Notes: generated from the letters alone by a model not told the origin. Positions 1 through 23,990 are shown, numbered from the stretch's first letter. The stretch is 64,000 nucleotides of DNA from Liolophura sinensis (GCF_032854445.1 NC_088300.1:9426001-9490000); one strand, 5' to 3'. Numbers and translations are program-made.

Positions 1-213
1 TCTGGATCTGGTGAGATCGTTGTCGCCTACATCAACCACTCGGCGTCTATGGAGTACATACAAAACGGAAGCTGTGACGCAACGTTTTTGGGTCATATGA
101 CGTTAAACGTATCATGTGACCGTCTTTCGCCGCTGGAATCTTCAAAACTGGACAACAAATGTTGCACGTGTGCAGGTAACCGATATTCAGGATCATGTGA
201 AACCGAGATCTGA
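1..213 (+). CDS. Possible partial coding exon at the left window edge
   Basis: The frame starting at base 1 is open for 70 codons and closes with TGA at 211-213. The translation is cysteine-rich towards its end (CCTC, then C near the stop). A possible splice donor lies inside it at about 174 (GCAG followed by gtaacc). The family is not recognised. The segment could be the end of a gene lying to the left, or a chance open frame. A related short stretch (aaatgttgc followed by cgtgt) recurs about 75 bp downstream, which weakens the coding case. Confidence 0.22.
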   Translation, partial: SGSGEIVVAYINHSASMEYIQNGSCDATFLGHMTLNVSCDRLSPLESSKLDNKCCTCAGNRYSGSCETEI

Positions 214-1312
214 AAATCCCATTTTCGACAATAAATGTTGCCCGTGTACGCTGGGCTTAATGCTTACCGATGCGGGATTAATCGTACGTGTCTTAATGTC
301 AAGCTACATGTATACCAGTTTGTAACTACATATCACAAATTCTTTAAATCTTTTCCCTTTAAATAAAATATATGGATATCATCTTCCAGTATGTAATGAC
401 GCAATCGTGAAATGGAGTGTAAAATTGTCCACCTGAAACTTCAAGTTTTAGCAGAAATGCTGGAAAATAAGTTTCAGATATAGGTTTTGAAAGCAGTAAA
501 TGTTGTCAACAAACAAAGCGTGTAGTCCGTAGACATTATATGTAGCCTTCATACCCAGACCATGTGCATGACATAGATACCATCTCTACAAAAGGCAATA
601 TGTACATGTATTACAGGGAATTCATCACCGTGTTTCGGCGTACTTATATTCGCTGGCATTTCACCAGTTAACGTTTAATCTAGGTTTTTAATATAAACGA
701 TAACGTCGCTTTTATTTTCACAGGTCAAGAGATGACATCGTTGTGAACATGACTTCCTGTTAGGCCATTCTGCCAGGAAAATGACATCTCTGATCTCGAC
801 CATTGCTTGACACAGGCGGGGTTATTTAAACGCCCCACTCTTTACGAAAAGGACGTCACATTGGTGGTGTCGGAACAAAAAAACGATTCACATTGTGTCC
901 AGATTTCTTGGATCATTTTATTCATTTATCATTTCACGACAGTCGGAGTGTTTGTTCTATGTCTTAAATTTATATTTGCCTTCGGAATAAAACTTTTTGT
1001 TACTTTAATTTGTTGCCTGGTGTAACTGACGTAAATTCGATAAATCCAATTATGGTTTAAGGCTTCTATTGTCGCATTTGTTTTCCGATAGAAGTTAACA
1101 GTCTGTACGACACCCTCACGAAATGCATCGGAAACCAAGCCGTATTCCAGGGAGAGACAGATTTAAATTAAAAAAAATGATCGTCCGACACCATGCCACA
1201 TACGAGTTCATACATACATGTATTTTACTTAGAAGAAACGTTCCACAAGCAGGTTGATCTTTGCTCCAGTTACAAGGACTTAAGATGTACAGCACATGCA
1301 TGTAGTCACGTA
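214..1312. other. Intergenic, no gene seen
   Basis: AT-rich sequence with stop codons in all frames at short intervals. Only short open frames occur, with no splice-consistent exon or recognisable domain. Several acatgta runs are present. Confidence 0.6.
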
Positions 1313-1690
1313 ATGAGAGTGAGTGAGTGACTGCTTGGGGTTTAACGTCATACTGAACAATTTTTCAGTCATATGACGACGAAAGAATCCTTAGGGTGCA
1401 TGTACCTATACTGTGCCTCCTTGTTGCAGGACAGATTTCCATCGCTCTTTTATTTAGTGCTGCTTCACTGAGACGACTTACCGAAGGCAAGTAAGGCGCC
1501 CCGCCAGAGCCATTATACTGATACGAGTTCACCAGTCGTTGCACTATCCCCTTCATGCTGAACGCCAAGCGAGGAAGTTACAACTTCCTCTTTTAAAGTC
1601 TTAGGTGTGACTCGATCAAGGATTGATCCTGGATCTCCCGATCCCGAAGCGGACACTCTACCAACTGTGCTATCCGGGCTGTTCCGTAAT
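1313..1690 (-). mobile_element. tRNA-derived SINE, family A
   Basis: Read on the minus strand from 1690 down. It begins with a tRNA-like head: an A-box-like segment, tagcacagttggtagag, then a B-box-like ggatcaatcc. A body of about 250 bp follows. It ends in the tail motif gacgttaaaccccaagcag and a short (tcac)n run. A second, inverted copy lies at 26512-26848 and matches across the body, which shows a dispersed repeat. The head and simple-repeat tail are the normal layout of a tRNA-derived SINE. No protein is encoded; the open frames across it are accidental. Confidence 0.8.
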
Positions 1691-1795
1691 GAGAAACACA
1701 CAGCTGTGAAAAGCTCATTGAAATTTGAACAATACCTTCTCTCTGCACTTTTTCACATCTTCCATCATGCATTGTAGTGTTCACTGTTTGAAGAC

Positions 1796-2350
1796 CACCT
1801 GAATCCTCTCGGATTCTACTTGAACATTACCTAGACATTACCCGAGCAGCGAACGAACATCACCAAAACACTACCTGAACACCACTTAAATCCACACGAG
1901 CTCTACCTGAACCCTCTGGAACACTACCTGGACGCCACCAGAATATCACCTGAACACCACCTGAACGCAACCTAAGCAAACGCTAAGCATTACGTGAACC
2001 CAACCAAACACCATCTGAACGTTTAGATAACGTAACGTGAAAACTAGTTGAACCCACTCGAACACTACGAGACGAGAACACCGCCAGAACACTACGCTGA
2101 AATATATCTAACACAGCCTAAACATCGCCGGAGCAACAGAAGAAGAGCGCTACCTGAACACCACGGGAAAGCCACTTAACCGCCAACACGACTTGAATAC
2201 TACTGGAACACGTCCTGAATCCACCCGATCACTACCGTTCCTGAACACCACCCACTCTAGCTGAATCATCTCGAACAATTCTTGGAAACTACATGTACGC
2301 CACCCTAGCACCACCTGAAAACTACCTGAACTGGCTGAACACCAAGAGAC
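1796..2350. repeat. Degenerate minisatellite, about 12-bp unit
   Basis: Loose tandem repetition of acctgaacacca-like words (acctgaacacca, acctggacgcca, cctgaacgcaac). The array is old and heavily diverged. There is no coding potential. Confidence 0.6.
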
Positions 2351-4525
2351 GTCATATCGTGCATAATTAGAAAGCCATGGAGAAGCCAACTTATGTTTTA
2401 ACCTGCATAGACCAATCTCTTAACGAGGGACTGGATCATCGAAAGACGACATGAAGATTACGCGCGTTGTCGCAAGCAGCTGTAAAACTAGAGTAACAGA
2501 TTGGCCAGAGAAGATCCCCGGATGTATTTATCTACGATTAGGTTGAAAATGTAACAGTAAGGTTGTAGTAATCACATGTCAATGTTTCCAAAAATGTGGC
2601 TGTGATCAGTTCGAGCGGACGTAATCAGTATGGATGACTGTGGCTATTAAAGGGGTGTGTGGTCAACAGTGGTGATCAGGATCAGTCCAAGTGCATAGCC
2701 TCCTCACTACAGGTATATTATCAATACAGGTGCACGGGAATTGATCACAGGATGTTAGCGACTCAGATCAATACACTTTAATACAACCAACACGGACGAA
2801 TGAGCTCAAAAATGTACAATTATACAGGAGGCCTACATGCAGGTATGCTGCAACATGGCGAATGTGATAAAACGCGACGAAATGTGATAAATATCCTATA
2901 GGTCATTTCGACGATAACTGGGTCTGCAAGTAGTCAAAATGGTTAAAGGCCAAGATTACATACAAGTAGCGCGCTACAGTAACAATTTTGTGTCAATTAT
3001 GTGAACAAATATTTTTGCTCGAAATTTTTGTCCTCAAGGAGCTGGGAAAACGAACAGCGTAATGCATTTTAAGTACTGAGATATATTTTATACAGAAATA
3101 GCTGTCTGTAATCAATATAATCCGCAATGATCAACAGGGATTTTTTTTTTTTTTTTTTTTTTTGCTGTTTGACTACGGTAAGTATTAAGTTCACTGGGCG
3201 CCCACAGCTTGACACATAAAGTCTAATCTATCAGTGTAACATGACTGAATGAAAAAAAAAAAAAGGAGAGACCTCTGGCAGTATCCTACATAAAATGCTT
3301 CCATTTAGAACACATTCTGCGTACAAACACCCGATAATTCGGCCTATTATCTCACTGCAGAAGCTCTGCTAATTAATAATTTCCTTAATTCAGGCTTGTC
3401 GATGAGTCTTAATTTGTTCTCATCTGTCGATTTACCATTTCCAACAAAATGACAGCTATCGAGCCCAGTATAGACAATTCAAGACACCACGAAAGGTATT
3501 TGTATAACCATCCGAGCACCTCGCAGCCTGCGTGCAGCACATTAAAACGCGCCTGTTTGTGCAAACTTGGCGACTGTATTATATTCTGGCGATCCACTGG
3601 GAAGATAAGAATGTGCCAAGAGACAAGACAGAAAGATGTGTCATTAAATAATATTAATCGTATACAGAGAGTCATGTGAATCGTTTTTCTCGGTATTTTG
3701 AGCATTTCTCATTAACCACAGTAGGAAATGAGCAAATAATTAATTCTCTAGCCTTTTGTTTCTAAGTCTATATAACGACGCCTGTCCTTTAATCAATAAA
3801 TCAAACTTCGACTATAAGACAATGTCAATTCCACAAGCCGTCCACATCAACTTCTTAACCCTTCCAGCAATATCCGTGCTTCCGTATACATTTTGTGAAT
3901 CTGTTCAAGAATTCGATATGTATATAGGTTTCCTCTGCACAAATATTATGCCCTGCCACTAGGCAAACGTGCATACAAGCTAATAAAACAACGTAACACT
4001 AACATATGGGTTGTAGAGATGATGTTCAGCGTACTTGAAATACCGAGGGTATGGAATACGTGCTGAAATGTATATATACATCCCATGTACAGAGTATCTG
4101 TGGTACAGTTACTGAAGTGTCAGATGACATTTACAATCCTGTCCATTTCTCTATGTGGTATTCCAGAGATAAAGTGAACTAAAATGTCACAGCACATGTA
4201 ATTTCCTCATTTCCTCGACTTCAGTATATTACTGATATTAGTACAGGCCCGTGGCACAATGGTAACCGGTCTCAGAGTTGCAGCCACCGCTCGTCTTCCC
4301 AATAAAGCGTATATGTATCACTGTCAAAAAATAATTACATTCGAGAAACGAATTATTGGTCAGTGTGTTTCTTTTTATGCACTTATTAAACACTGCTTTT
4401 CTTCGTATTTTTATAGTCGTGTTTCACAATCTGCGATGCTGTCCCATTTTGGATAGTTTCTCAGTTATCATATAGAGATGCGACACGTAAAATGTAGCCC
4501 TTGCTGGCATATATGAGCATATATA
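2351..4525. other. Intergenic, no gene seen
   Basis: Contains a poly-T run near 3140-3163, a poly-A run near 3253-3264 and short chance open frames. A tRNA-like A-box string (tggcacaatggtaaccg) at about 4253 resembles a SINE head. No body or tail was identified, so it is not called. Confidence 0.55.
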
Positions 4526-4770
4526 CAGTGCAACAAAATTAAGTTCCCCCCAAAACGTTGTTCGATATCTCCCTTGAGATGTACCACATTGCAATGAAAT
4601 TTTGCACACACCATCCCAGTAATCCGGCGGACATGGTATATCAAGGTATAACGTGCAGGTGCAATTGTGCGCTAATGGGCATGCGCAAACTGAAAATCGG
4701 TCAATTTTGAAAATTTTACAACAGTCAACCAGATTTGTCACCGCCAAATTTTGATTTCATCAGAGAATTC
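4526..4770 (+). repeat. Left terminal inverted repeat of the Tc1-like element
   Basis: Matches the reverse complement of about 6022-6260. The best-conserved core is around 4605-4700, which includes gcatgcgcaaactgaaaatc. Confidence 0.88.
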
Positions 4771-4955
4771 GTGTTACCTTTCCTGAAATATTCGTGCGGG
4801 TGGGCATGAAGGACATGACACACACCACAAGAAATTCATGCGGTTAAACATGACCTGCATCAGGTCTCAATAAAAGGTTCTCGGACCTGAATCGCCCACA
4901 TTACTGTCCACAAGTCTTGGACAATCAAAGTTGCACGTTTTGTGACTTGTTTACC

Positions 4956-5990
4956 ATGCCTCGATTATGCAATACGGACAGGGCGATTGCAATTGGCCTT
5001 TTAGAGGTTAACACCCCTGTAAAACAGGATGCACGTGGAATGGGGGTGACACCAAACGCCATTCGAAATTGCGAGCGATGTTTCTCGCATCAGGAGATGT
5101 CAAGGACAGAACATCAGGTATAAGGGTCTGAGTGTGTCACACACAAAAAAAACCAATGCCATTTTCGACTCTAGCGCGGATTCAACTTGCTCGTCATGTC
5201 ACTTAACATCCATTTTGAATTTCAGCACCAGAGGTTCATCATGCTGGTGTCGGGGCGAGGCGGTTGAGTGCCCAAACCATCAGGGGGTGTCTAAAAGGCG
5301 TCGGAGTACGTCCCAGGCGGTTGGTGAAGAAAGCCTTGTTGCTCCGCCGTCATAAATTAGGGCGTCTGCAGTGGGCGACAAATCACGTTCGATGGACTAT
5401 ACGGCAATGGGGCAACTTTCTTTTCACGGACGAAACGCGTTTGTCTCCGTCACGTTGACTCTAGGAGGCGTGTGTGGCGTCGGCAGGGTGAACAGCATGC
5501 AGAGTGATGCGTGCAGCCAGCAAGGGCCTTCGGTAATGGAAGCGTAATGGTCTGGGCAGGCATCAGTATGACAGGCAAGACCGATCTGGTTCCTGTTGAG
5601 GGAAACTTGAACGCTGTTGGCTAAGTTGCTCAAGTTCTCAGGCCGCATGTTTTGCCCTACGCAGCCGCCGTTGGAGATGAATTTGTTTTCATGGACGACA
5701 ATGCGCGTCCATAACGTGCAAGGATTGTGAATGACTTCTTTTAAACTGAGGGTATTGACCGGATCCAGTGGCCCGCGTGTTCTCAGGATCTCAACCACAT
5801 CGACCATCTTTGGGATCAGTTGAAACAACCAGTCTGTCGTCGAGTTGGGATGGCGTCCACTCGTGACGATTTCAGACGCCATCTTCAGGAAGAGTGGTGA
5901 ACCATTCCACAATGTCGGATCGCACGCCTCATCAACACAAAGCGAGCGCGTTGTCGAAAAGCGATACAATCTCGTCGCGGATACACACGA
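4956..5990 (+). pseudogene. Tc1-like transposase pseudogene
   Basis: The ATG at 4956 opens a typical Tc1 N-terminal helix-turn-helix segment (MPRLCNTDRAIAIG, then GVTPNAIRN). Further in, in changing frames, are the catalytic landmarks. The first Asp is in a FTDETR string (about 5431-5448) and the second Asp in FMDDNARP (about 5690-5712). Then comes SQDLNHIDHLWDQL (about 5785-5830), where Tc1 proteins usually have Glu (EHLWD) but this copy encodes Asp. I count 34 residues between the second Asp and that residue. Several in-frame stops (for example TAA just after NARP) and frameshifts make it non-functional. Intact relatives are about 340 residues long, and this remnant covers nearly that length. 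Confidence 0.88.
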
Positions 5991-6021
5991 TATTGATAAT
6001 TACTGGTCATCGAGTGAAAAT

Positions 6022-6260
6022 GATTGGAATTCTGTGATAAAATAAAGAACTGCCGTTGAAAAGTCTGGTTGACTCCTTTTGTGAAATTTCCAAAATCGAC
6101 CGATTTTCAGTTTGCGCATGCCCATTAGGGCACAATTGCACCTGCACGTCAATCCTTGATATACCACGTCCGCCGGATTACTGGGATGGTGTGTGCAAAA
6201 TTTCACTGTGATCTGGGACATATCAAACGTTTTGGGGTTGAACTTACTTTAGTTGCACTG
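6022..6260 (-). repeat. Right terminal inverted repeat of the Tc1-like element
   Basis: Inverted match to 4526-4770. It ends with gttgcactg at 6252-6260. Confidence 0.88.
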
Positions 6261-9200
6261 TTTAGTTACAATCACACCTAACTGCACGAAAACTTCATAT
6301 ACCAAACACAGTATACGACAGTGGAATGCGTGATATAGCCTCAGGTAATTCGAAACCCCAACCCTAAACCTGATAGTAATACATGTTTTCTTTATTGGAT
6401 ACACCCTTCAGAATAATATAGAATAGATATATAAATCAAGTTCAGAACATCAAAAAATTATCATAAGTTTACTGAAATAGACGAAGCGGCTCAGAACTTG
6501 GGCTGTCAATACTACAAACCACTTGAACAAGTCCGCAAAACTGCTTGTCCAATAACAGAACAAAAAGGACCATGACTTCGTCGAACTTGGAGCCTTTGGT
6601 GATGGAAGGTGATGGACTTCGTCGAACTTGGAGAAATACGACCCGACGAAACATGATCTCGAAGTCTACATGGTAAGGTGTATGTGTCACGTTGGAGTTG
6701 TATATTTACACTGAACCGTTGTGGAAATAAGTTTGGAAAACTGATCCGTGACGCCGGACAGACTAAGAGACAAACAGAATAGGCTTAAACCTATAGTTCC
6801 TTACAGATAGGGGACTACACTTCAAAAATTAATCTGATAATTTAAACAAAGTCTGTTGTCTGAGTGATGTAAGAATGTATTCAGTTATTATAACAATATT
6901 GTCATATTCAACATAACATCCCGTCAGTTTAATAATCTTGATGTTGATTACAAGAATATGTGTTATGTTCAAGAGAATATTCTGTTGCAATAGCAGAATA
7001 CATTCTGGCATCACTTAGATAACAGATTAATGTTCTGAGCGTAGTAAATTTAAAAGGAAACTTTCTTTGCTGAAGGCTACCTAACACAGCTGTGAAGATC
7101 TGCCGCTTCACTACGGCACTGTAACAGTTGATTCCACGTGTATATTGATTATAATGGGGACCTTATATTAACCTGCATTACCATTAGCTATTGTGGCATA
7201 TAATCAAAAGCAAAGGAAATCTTGCTGCAATTCTTCACCAACCTACATGTCGACCTATCGTCATTATCATATAGGTCTCTGCCATAGCATTCATTTTCCA
7301 TTTTAATGTGCCAGACATTACCAGAGCTTTTTGGCATGAAATCGACCAGTGCAAATCTAATCTAATGTATACTATTGTTTTAGAATGGCCCAAATAATTA
7401 TCTTTTACCAGAATCAGCCTCGTCTATGCAAGGTAAAAAAGTTCCTAATTTTAAAAAGCAGGTAGCATTGTAACTTTAGAATAATTGTAACACTATATAA
7501 ATACATGTAGTACAGGCACGGGTCTGGTATTTACTGAAAGGTAATAATTTCAGCTATTCTTGGTAAGCACCAGGTTCAGAAAATTTCATTTGGTTTTCAA
7601 ATATGGATTTTTTGCCAAAAATCTCCGATTTAGTTTCTCTTAATATTTCACGAAGAGGATGGATATAGTTGTAGTAACGATTCTATCCAATGGTCTAGTG
7701 GGTTAAAGATTACACAAATCTATGCAAAACAAAAGCATTGCTTTGTACTCTACATGTGCCTAACCGAAGTACATTATTCATGGCACACTGGGTTTGGACA
7801 ACCAAGTTTGTTTCACAAAACAAAGACGTGTAGACGATGCTGGATTATAGGATTGCAGATCTGAATGAGAACATGTATTCTTTATCACGAAGAACAAGCC
7901 TAAACAAGCTATATGCGGCTGCAAAGCAGTTGATCGCGGAGACCTTGAACAGTCTGTTGAGACTCAACGCCAGCATACTAATGGATAAGCCCATATATGG
8001 TTATGCGGCTAAGCGCAATACCTTATATGTACAAATACAAGGTCTGGCTGCTGCACGGCGGCTTCTATAGTGAGATGACCGTTTGCTGATGTCGAGTTCA
8101 CTTAACGGGTAATTCATCAGAGCTTCGTCCATCAGCTGGTTTGATTACGGTCACGTGATACTCGAGATCGATATACACAGTCACGTGCCCAGAAATCCCA
8201 CGGATCGATTTCGCTGCCCAATTACTGATTCAACAACAGCTTCGTTCTAGTAAAATATTACACTGATAAAATTTTCTCAACAAGGCAAACGCCGCGTCTG
8301 AAAAAAAAAAAAGGAAACACACAATATAGATGGCATAAAAGACAACTATACATGTACGGTCAACTACAAAGTGGGTATAAAGCGATGTGATTTAGTACAC
8401 GTTTCGACATCACATAACCAACCGGCTGTAGGACTAATCCGGTTTAATATCCGATTGTATTCATTAATGAATGAATTAAATCCATCTTATTTTCCGTTAG
8501 GTACATGGGAATAAATGCAGAGAGAGTATAAATGTTGGTGCTGGAAAGGAACATGTTGACACATGTAGCGGGATATATACAATAGATGCACCATAAACAA
8601 AAATTATTAAAGTATTCAACATGTTGCTGAAGGAATGGAATGAACCTTAAAATTCAGTTAGAGATAGTTACAATGGGAGCTCAAACCGTCCTTAATTCAT
8701 ACAAGGATCACACAAAGCAAAACCAAGGCTGATTCCCACGCACAAGGTTGTAATAATGAATCCCAGGGCGAGCGTTCGATCCCAAAAGGGGGTAATTACA
8801 GCTATGCATGATCACTTATTCGCGCCACGTCCTAGTCATGCCCAAAAGCACAGTGGGGTTCATTGACCCATGATGTGAATCCCATGCAGATTAGCCCCTC
8901 CCCCCCCCCCCCCCCCCCACACACACACACATATAACACTCATATACACCTTTCAGATTACCCATGGTGGCATGGTTGCTGACGGTCATCACGTTGCTAA
9001 GGGGCAATGAACAGATGACTTCCGAACACGTATACCATGCAATGCACAATCATAATTCAATTATCATCAATCCATCGCCATTTATCAGTAACTCATTTAA
9101 CAAGATTGATGTATAAACATGACCACCCAAATCTACTGTTTCATGAATCATCTCTCACACACATTGCACTTAAATCACGATGAGCTTCACATCATATTTC

Positions 9201-9339
9201 ACACCCGAAAACATCCTTAAAGAACCTTTATAGGCATATATTCGAAATACTTCATGGATCAAAATTTTATGTAACTTTGTAGCTTTATACATGGTTGCAT
9301 GGTTGTGTGGAAACACTTTTCTGTATCCTTCTGTCCCTT
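6261..9339. other. Intergenic, no gene seen
   Basis: Low-complexity features only: a poly-A run near 8300, and a poly-C run followed by (AC)n at about 8900-8930. The open frame at 7837-8070 (77 codons) has no flanking splice signals or recognisable domain and is treated as chance. Confidence 0.55.
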
Positions 9340-9650
9340 GTACTGTCGACGAGATATCAGTTACACCTACAAAACCAGTCTCCTTCTGTCCCATTCAAAG
9401 CCAACCAGATATCATTTACACAAGAAACAGTATCCCCGTGTCCAACACAGACAACCAGGTATCACACTGACGAAACTAGTGGCCCCATGCCCCACGCAAA
9501 GACAACTAGATATTATTTACATATACCAAACAAGTATCCCTTTTTTCCACGAAAGATACCCAGATATAATTTACACATACAAAAGTAGTATCCCTTTCTC
9601 CCCTGCAAAGATACCCAGAAATTATTTACACATACAAAACTAGTATCAGA
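9340..9650. repeat. Tandem repeat, about 60-bp unit, 5 copies
   Basis: Five imperfect copies of a unit built around agatatcatttacac, then acaaaactagtatccc and a C-rich stretch. The two overlapping plus-strand open frames here (97 and 114 codons) are a product of the repetition. Confidence 0.7.
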
Positions 9651-9802
9651 TAAAAATTCGGCTTTTCCCATCTACCATGTGCTGAAGCAGTTCGCCTTAG
9701 TCCACATGTAATACGCAAATTATCCAGAACACAATATTATTATAAGGCACTGCGATTTGTAGCCCTTTCGATACGGCCTAGGTAATGTTGAATCAGTTAT
9801 GG

Positions 9803-9808
<6 letters not shown>

Positions 9809-9839
<31 letters not shown>
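9809..9839. repeat. (TA)n microsatellite
   Basis: Uninterrupted alternating T and A for about 28 bases. Confidence 0.95.
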
Positions 9840-10012
9840 CGGAAGGCATAAATGGGTGAACATAAATTGTACAGGTTGTATGTATAAAAACAGATTTGCC
9901 TGTGTCTTGGATGAAAATAAATAGACGTACACGTATTACTCCGATTTACGTTTATTTGATTGATGCTTTAAGTTGTACTTGTACAGAATTCACCGTATCA
10001 CTGAAGTCAGTC

Positions 10013-10583
10013 CAAACCTCACCAGCACAATGATCAAACCAAACCAGCACAATGATCAAACCAGACCACCACAATAATCAACCCTAACCACCACAATGAT
10101 CAAACCAACCCAGCATAATGATCAAACCAGGCCATGACAGTGATCAAATCAGACGATCACAAGCATCTAACCAGATTTACACAATGATCATAGCAGACAG
10201 CACACTGATCAAACCAGCTGGCCACAATGATCAAATTAGACCAGCACAATGATAAAACCAGATGGTCACATTGATCAAACCAGGCCACAACAATGATCAA
10301 AGAAGACCAGTACAATGACCAAACCAGACCAGCACAATGATGAAACTACTAGCACACTGATCAAACCAGAGGCCAGATGTTCAAAAGTGTATTAAAAGTT
10401 AAAAGTTAAGCAGCACCGTGACAAAATCAGATCATGCTACCAGCACAATGATCAAACTAGACAAGCACAATGATCAAACCAGACTACCACAATGATCAAA
10501 CCAGCCACCACAATGATCAAACCAGCCACCACAATGATCAAACAGGCCACCACAATGATCAAACCAGACAAGCACAATGGTCA
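10013..10583. repeat. Minisatellite, about 20-21-bp unit
   Basis: Roughly 25 copies of a unit such as ccaccacaatgatcaaacca, interrupted at about 10375-10430. The copies at the right end (10485-10560) are the most uniform. The array is non-coding. Confidence 0.9.
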
Positions 10584-11900
10584 GCTTTATGACTGGAGGA
10601 AGTGTCTGAAGTAACTCACCAACCTTCGGCAAATTACTGAGAACTTTGTTACATGTGAGATACTTACCCAAACCTTGTTATTGGAAAAAAAGTGTCCTTT
10701 GATAAACATTACACTGCCCTTATGGCCACATAGGAGTTGTCCATTCCTTATGCCTCCTGTCAGTAAGGCCTCACAAACAGTGAGTGGACACGAATGTACA
10801 AATGTGCCGTCCAAGGCTGGGTTTGAAATTGAAATTGTGTAATAGAATTACAAACAAATATCATTTAACAGACAGATGAGAAAGTAAAGTACTCCTTGTA
10901 CATGAATGCACATTTCAAAGCATTTATTTACTTATTTTATCTTGGGAATAACACTGTTTCCAAGAATATCTCAGGTTTATCACATCATGCAAGAAGGAAA
11001 TTGACAATCGTCATCACTTTTGTGCCAAAATGAAACTTGTAAATCAAAATATTTTGAAAAGATTGTGCAATGGGCAGAATAATTTTAAGTTTTAATTACC
11101 TTATTTCATGATTATATCAGCTTCTGAGTTAGCTTCTGGGTTAGTTTCTGGCAAAAAATGAAATTAGTGCAGAGGTACAATAACGTGCTTGAGGGTAATG
11201 GGAAACAAGGAATCAAGCATAGCCTTATATATGGAAAGCAAAAGGGTATTAGCACGGACACTTTTTTTTTAACTTTATATTTTTCAAAAAATTTGTACTT
11301 ACCCTTAAAACAAGTAAATAAACAAAATATATGCTGGTAATCGACTTAAATGTTTCTAAGAGTTCTTCTTGCTGGAATTCCCCTGGATCAGCTGCTCCCC
11401 TCCCCAACCCCCACCCCCAAATCGTGACCACCTGGTTGCAGGACTGCAAGAGCCACCACAATACATAATTACATGTATGCGCGGTACGTTGTCACCATGC
11501 AAACTCGTGCACCTGCCCCTCTGCTATGCCATCATGGGCAGGGAAAGGGCTGGGTATGATAGTGGGGAGAATGCTGACCTAATGTAAGTTCAATATTTCT
11601 GTGTAAACAGAAGGGCCTAAACCCTTCCCCAAGTCTCCGTATAATAATGATATTATAGATTAAACAGGAAGTGCATAAAAATTTATTCAATAGACTACAT
11701 ATTTTGTTCCCATTTATCAGTCTGAGATAACAAAATGCACACCAAAAAAAGGAAAAAAAAAACAACAGCAATCTGGCCTCTGGGTGTGGCTGCGCGCACT
11801 GGAAGTTAACGATGAGGCAGCGACTCCACAAAGATTAGACACACCAGAGTTGGATTAAACTATGTATAACTCGAAGTTGAATGACTGAAACATTAATCGT
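10584..11900. other. Intergenic, no gene seen
   Basis: No exon with matching splice signals was found. Short open frames only, some caused by T- or C-rich tracts near 11262 and 11390. Confidence 0.5.
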
Positions 11901-11943
11901 CGGCTTACACAGTGTGTGTTTACATTGTCATTAGTTCATATCA

Positions 11944-12146
11944 TGGCGACAAGAACTTGCAGCCTACCCCTGAGTCAGTTCCGCGCTAAAAGCAAACACG
12001 ATCCCTCTGCAGCGGAGGCTGTCGCATTGCAGGTGTCGGCCAGCCAATGGGAAGAACTGTTACAGAACGATGCATTGTTGATTCCGTCTCGTTCGCATCC
12101 CATCAGCACAGCATCAAAAGGGCGATTTTGGTCAGTCGGAAAATAG
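11944..12146 (+). other. Small open frame in the calmodulin upstream region; may be promoter DNA
   Basis: An ATG at 11944, in the context catATGGCGAC, opens about 67 codons of mixed, protein-like composition ending in TAG. The same segment is GC-richer than its surroundings. It contains agccaatgg (CCAAT-box-like, about 12043) and the ATGGCGAC string, which resembles a YY1-type element. It lies 230 bp before the calmodulin start codon, so promoter or 5'-leader DNA is at least as likely as a short peptide. The product is not recognised. Confidence 0.25.
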
Positions 12147-12376
12147 TCCTGATAGCCAAACGTTAACATCATAGGTTTGCATCCCTTGTAGGTAGTTAGC
12201 GAAAGAAATTTGTCATACACTATAGGTAGTACAGCCGAAAACAACTGTAAGTGATAGAAATCCCCGGCGCACGCGGAAATAACGGTGGTCACAGCGTAGG
12301 AATAGCGCTGAGACAAGCACTCATCTGAAGGCAGGAGAAGCAGAAGAGAAGCCGGCGATCAAATCTTCAATCCATC

Positions 12377-23381
<11,005 letters not shown>

Positions 23382-23990
23382 GACCAGGTACAGATAAACT
23401 GCTAGTGTTGGTCCCTTTACTTCTCATCTTCATTTGTCATCTCACATGTGTATAAAGCTCAAGAATGTGATAACATTGGTAAAACTAAAACAAAACTGAG
23501 GAAAGATGGACTGTACACCATTTCATGATAGTCAAATGAACGAAAAAACTTGTCTCTTCTTCCTTTAATTACTGTACTAGTCGATTTTAATGTGCTTATA
23601 TAAATGTCTACATCCATGGACATGTCCGTCATGGACAGAGAATTGGAGCCCTTTCCGATTTTTAATCATCAGTTTTCGTAAAGGTGTAAAGTATTGATCA
23701 GTGGTGAAATCCACGTATGTCTGGGTGCGAAATATTTCCTTTGTTCAGAACATTTTTTTTCTTTATTTATACCAAGAGATTCATGTCTTACAGATGGTGT
23801 TCTATTTTAACTATGGTAAGCTTAAGGCAAGAACAGTTCAATTGCGCAAAAGGAAGGGGAGGACCAATCTTTGGGAGACCTGTAATTCTTTCTCTCAAAA
23901 GTCTGTACAGAGTTGGAAGCCAGTTGGCTGCATTATATTTGGCATGAATAATTATGTTATTGGAAAATAAAAAAGTGTCTCTTCCTTCTT
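23382..23990 (+). other. CALM: Probable calmodulin 3' UTR
   Basis: No coding signal. The 89- and 76-codon open frames near 23701-23970 start inside this stretch and have no splice context. It ends with a consensus polyadenylation hexamer. Confidence 0.55.
23966..23971 (+). terminator. CALM: Polyadenylation signal AATAAA for calmodulin
   Basis: Consensus hexamer about 585 bp after the exon b stop, followed by T- and GT-rich sequence from 23975. It is the first AATAAA on this strand that I find after exon b. Confidence 0.55.

Larger units (their letters stand above)
4526..6260 (+). mobile_element. Tc1/mariner-type DNA transposon, inactive
   Basis: Long terminal inverted repeats bound the element. 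The left arm runs about 4526-4770 and the right arm about 6022-6260. Both start with cagtgcaac at the outer tip, and most of the arms align with scattered substitutions and small indels. The base pair outside the left tip is TA, as expected for a TA target-site duplication. The right side reads TT, so the duplication is imperfect or the tip has mutated. The interior holds a broken transposase. About 240 bp is long for Tc1-family repeats, but long-arm subgroups are known. Confidence 0.9.

Noticed and set aside
4424-4747. 107-codon minus frame, and a similar 73-codon frame at 6000-6221
   Set aside because: Both are readings through the terminal inverted repeats of the Tc1-like element, which explains their similarity.
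5424-5969. 181-codon minus frame
   Set aside because: Antisense shadow of the Tc1-like transposase remnant.
11975-12316. 113-codon minus frame upstream of calmodulin
   Set aside because: Overlaps the calmodulin promoter region and the small plus frame. No start context or domain.
23701-23970. 89- and 76-codon plus frames after calmodulin
   Set aside because: They overlap each other in different frames, lie in the probable 3' UTR and have no splice signals or known domain.
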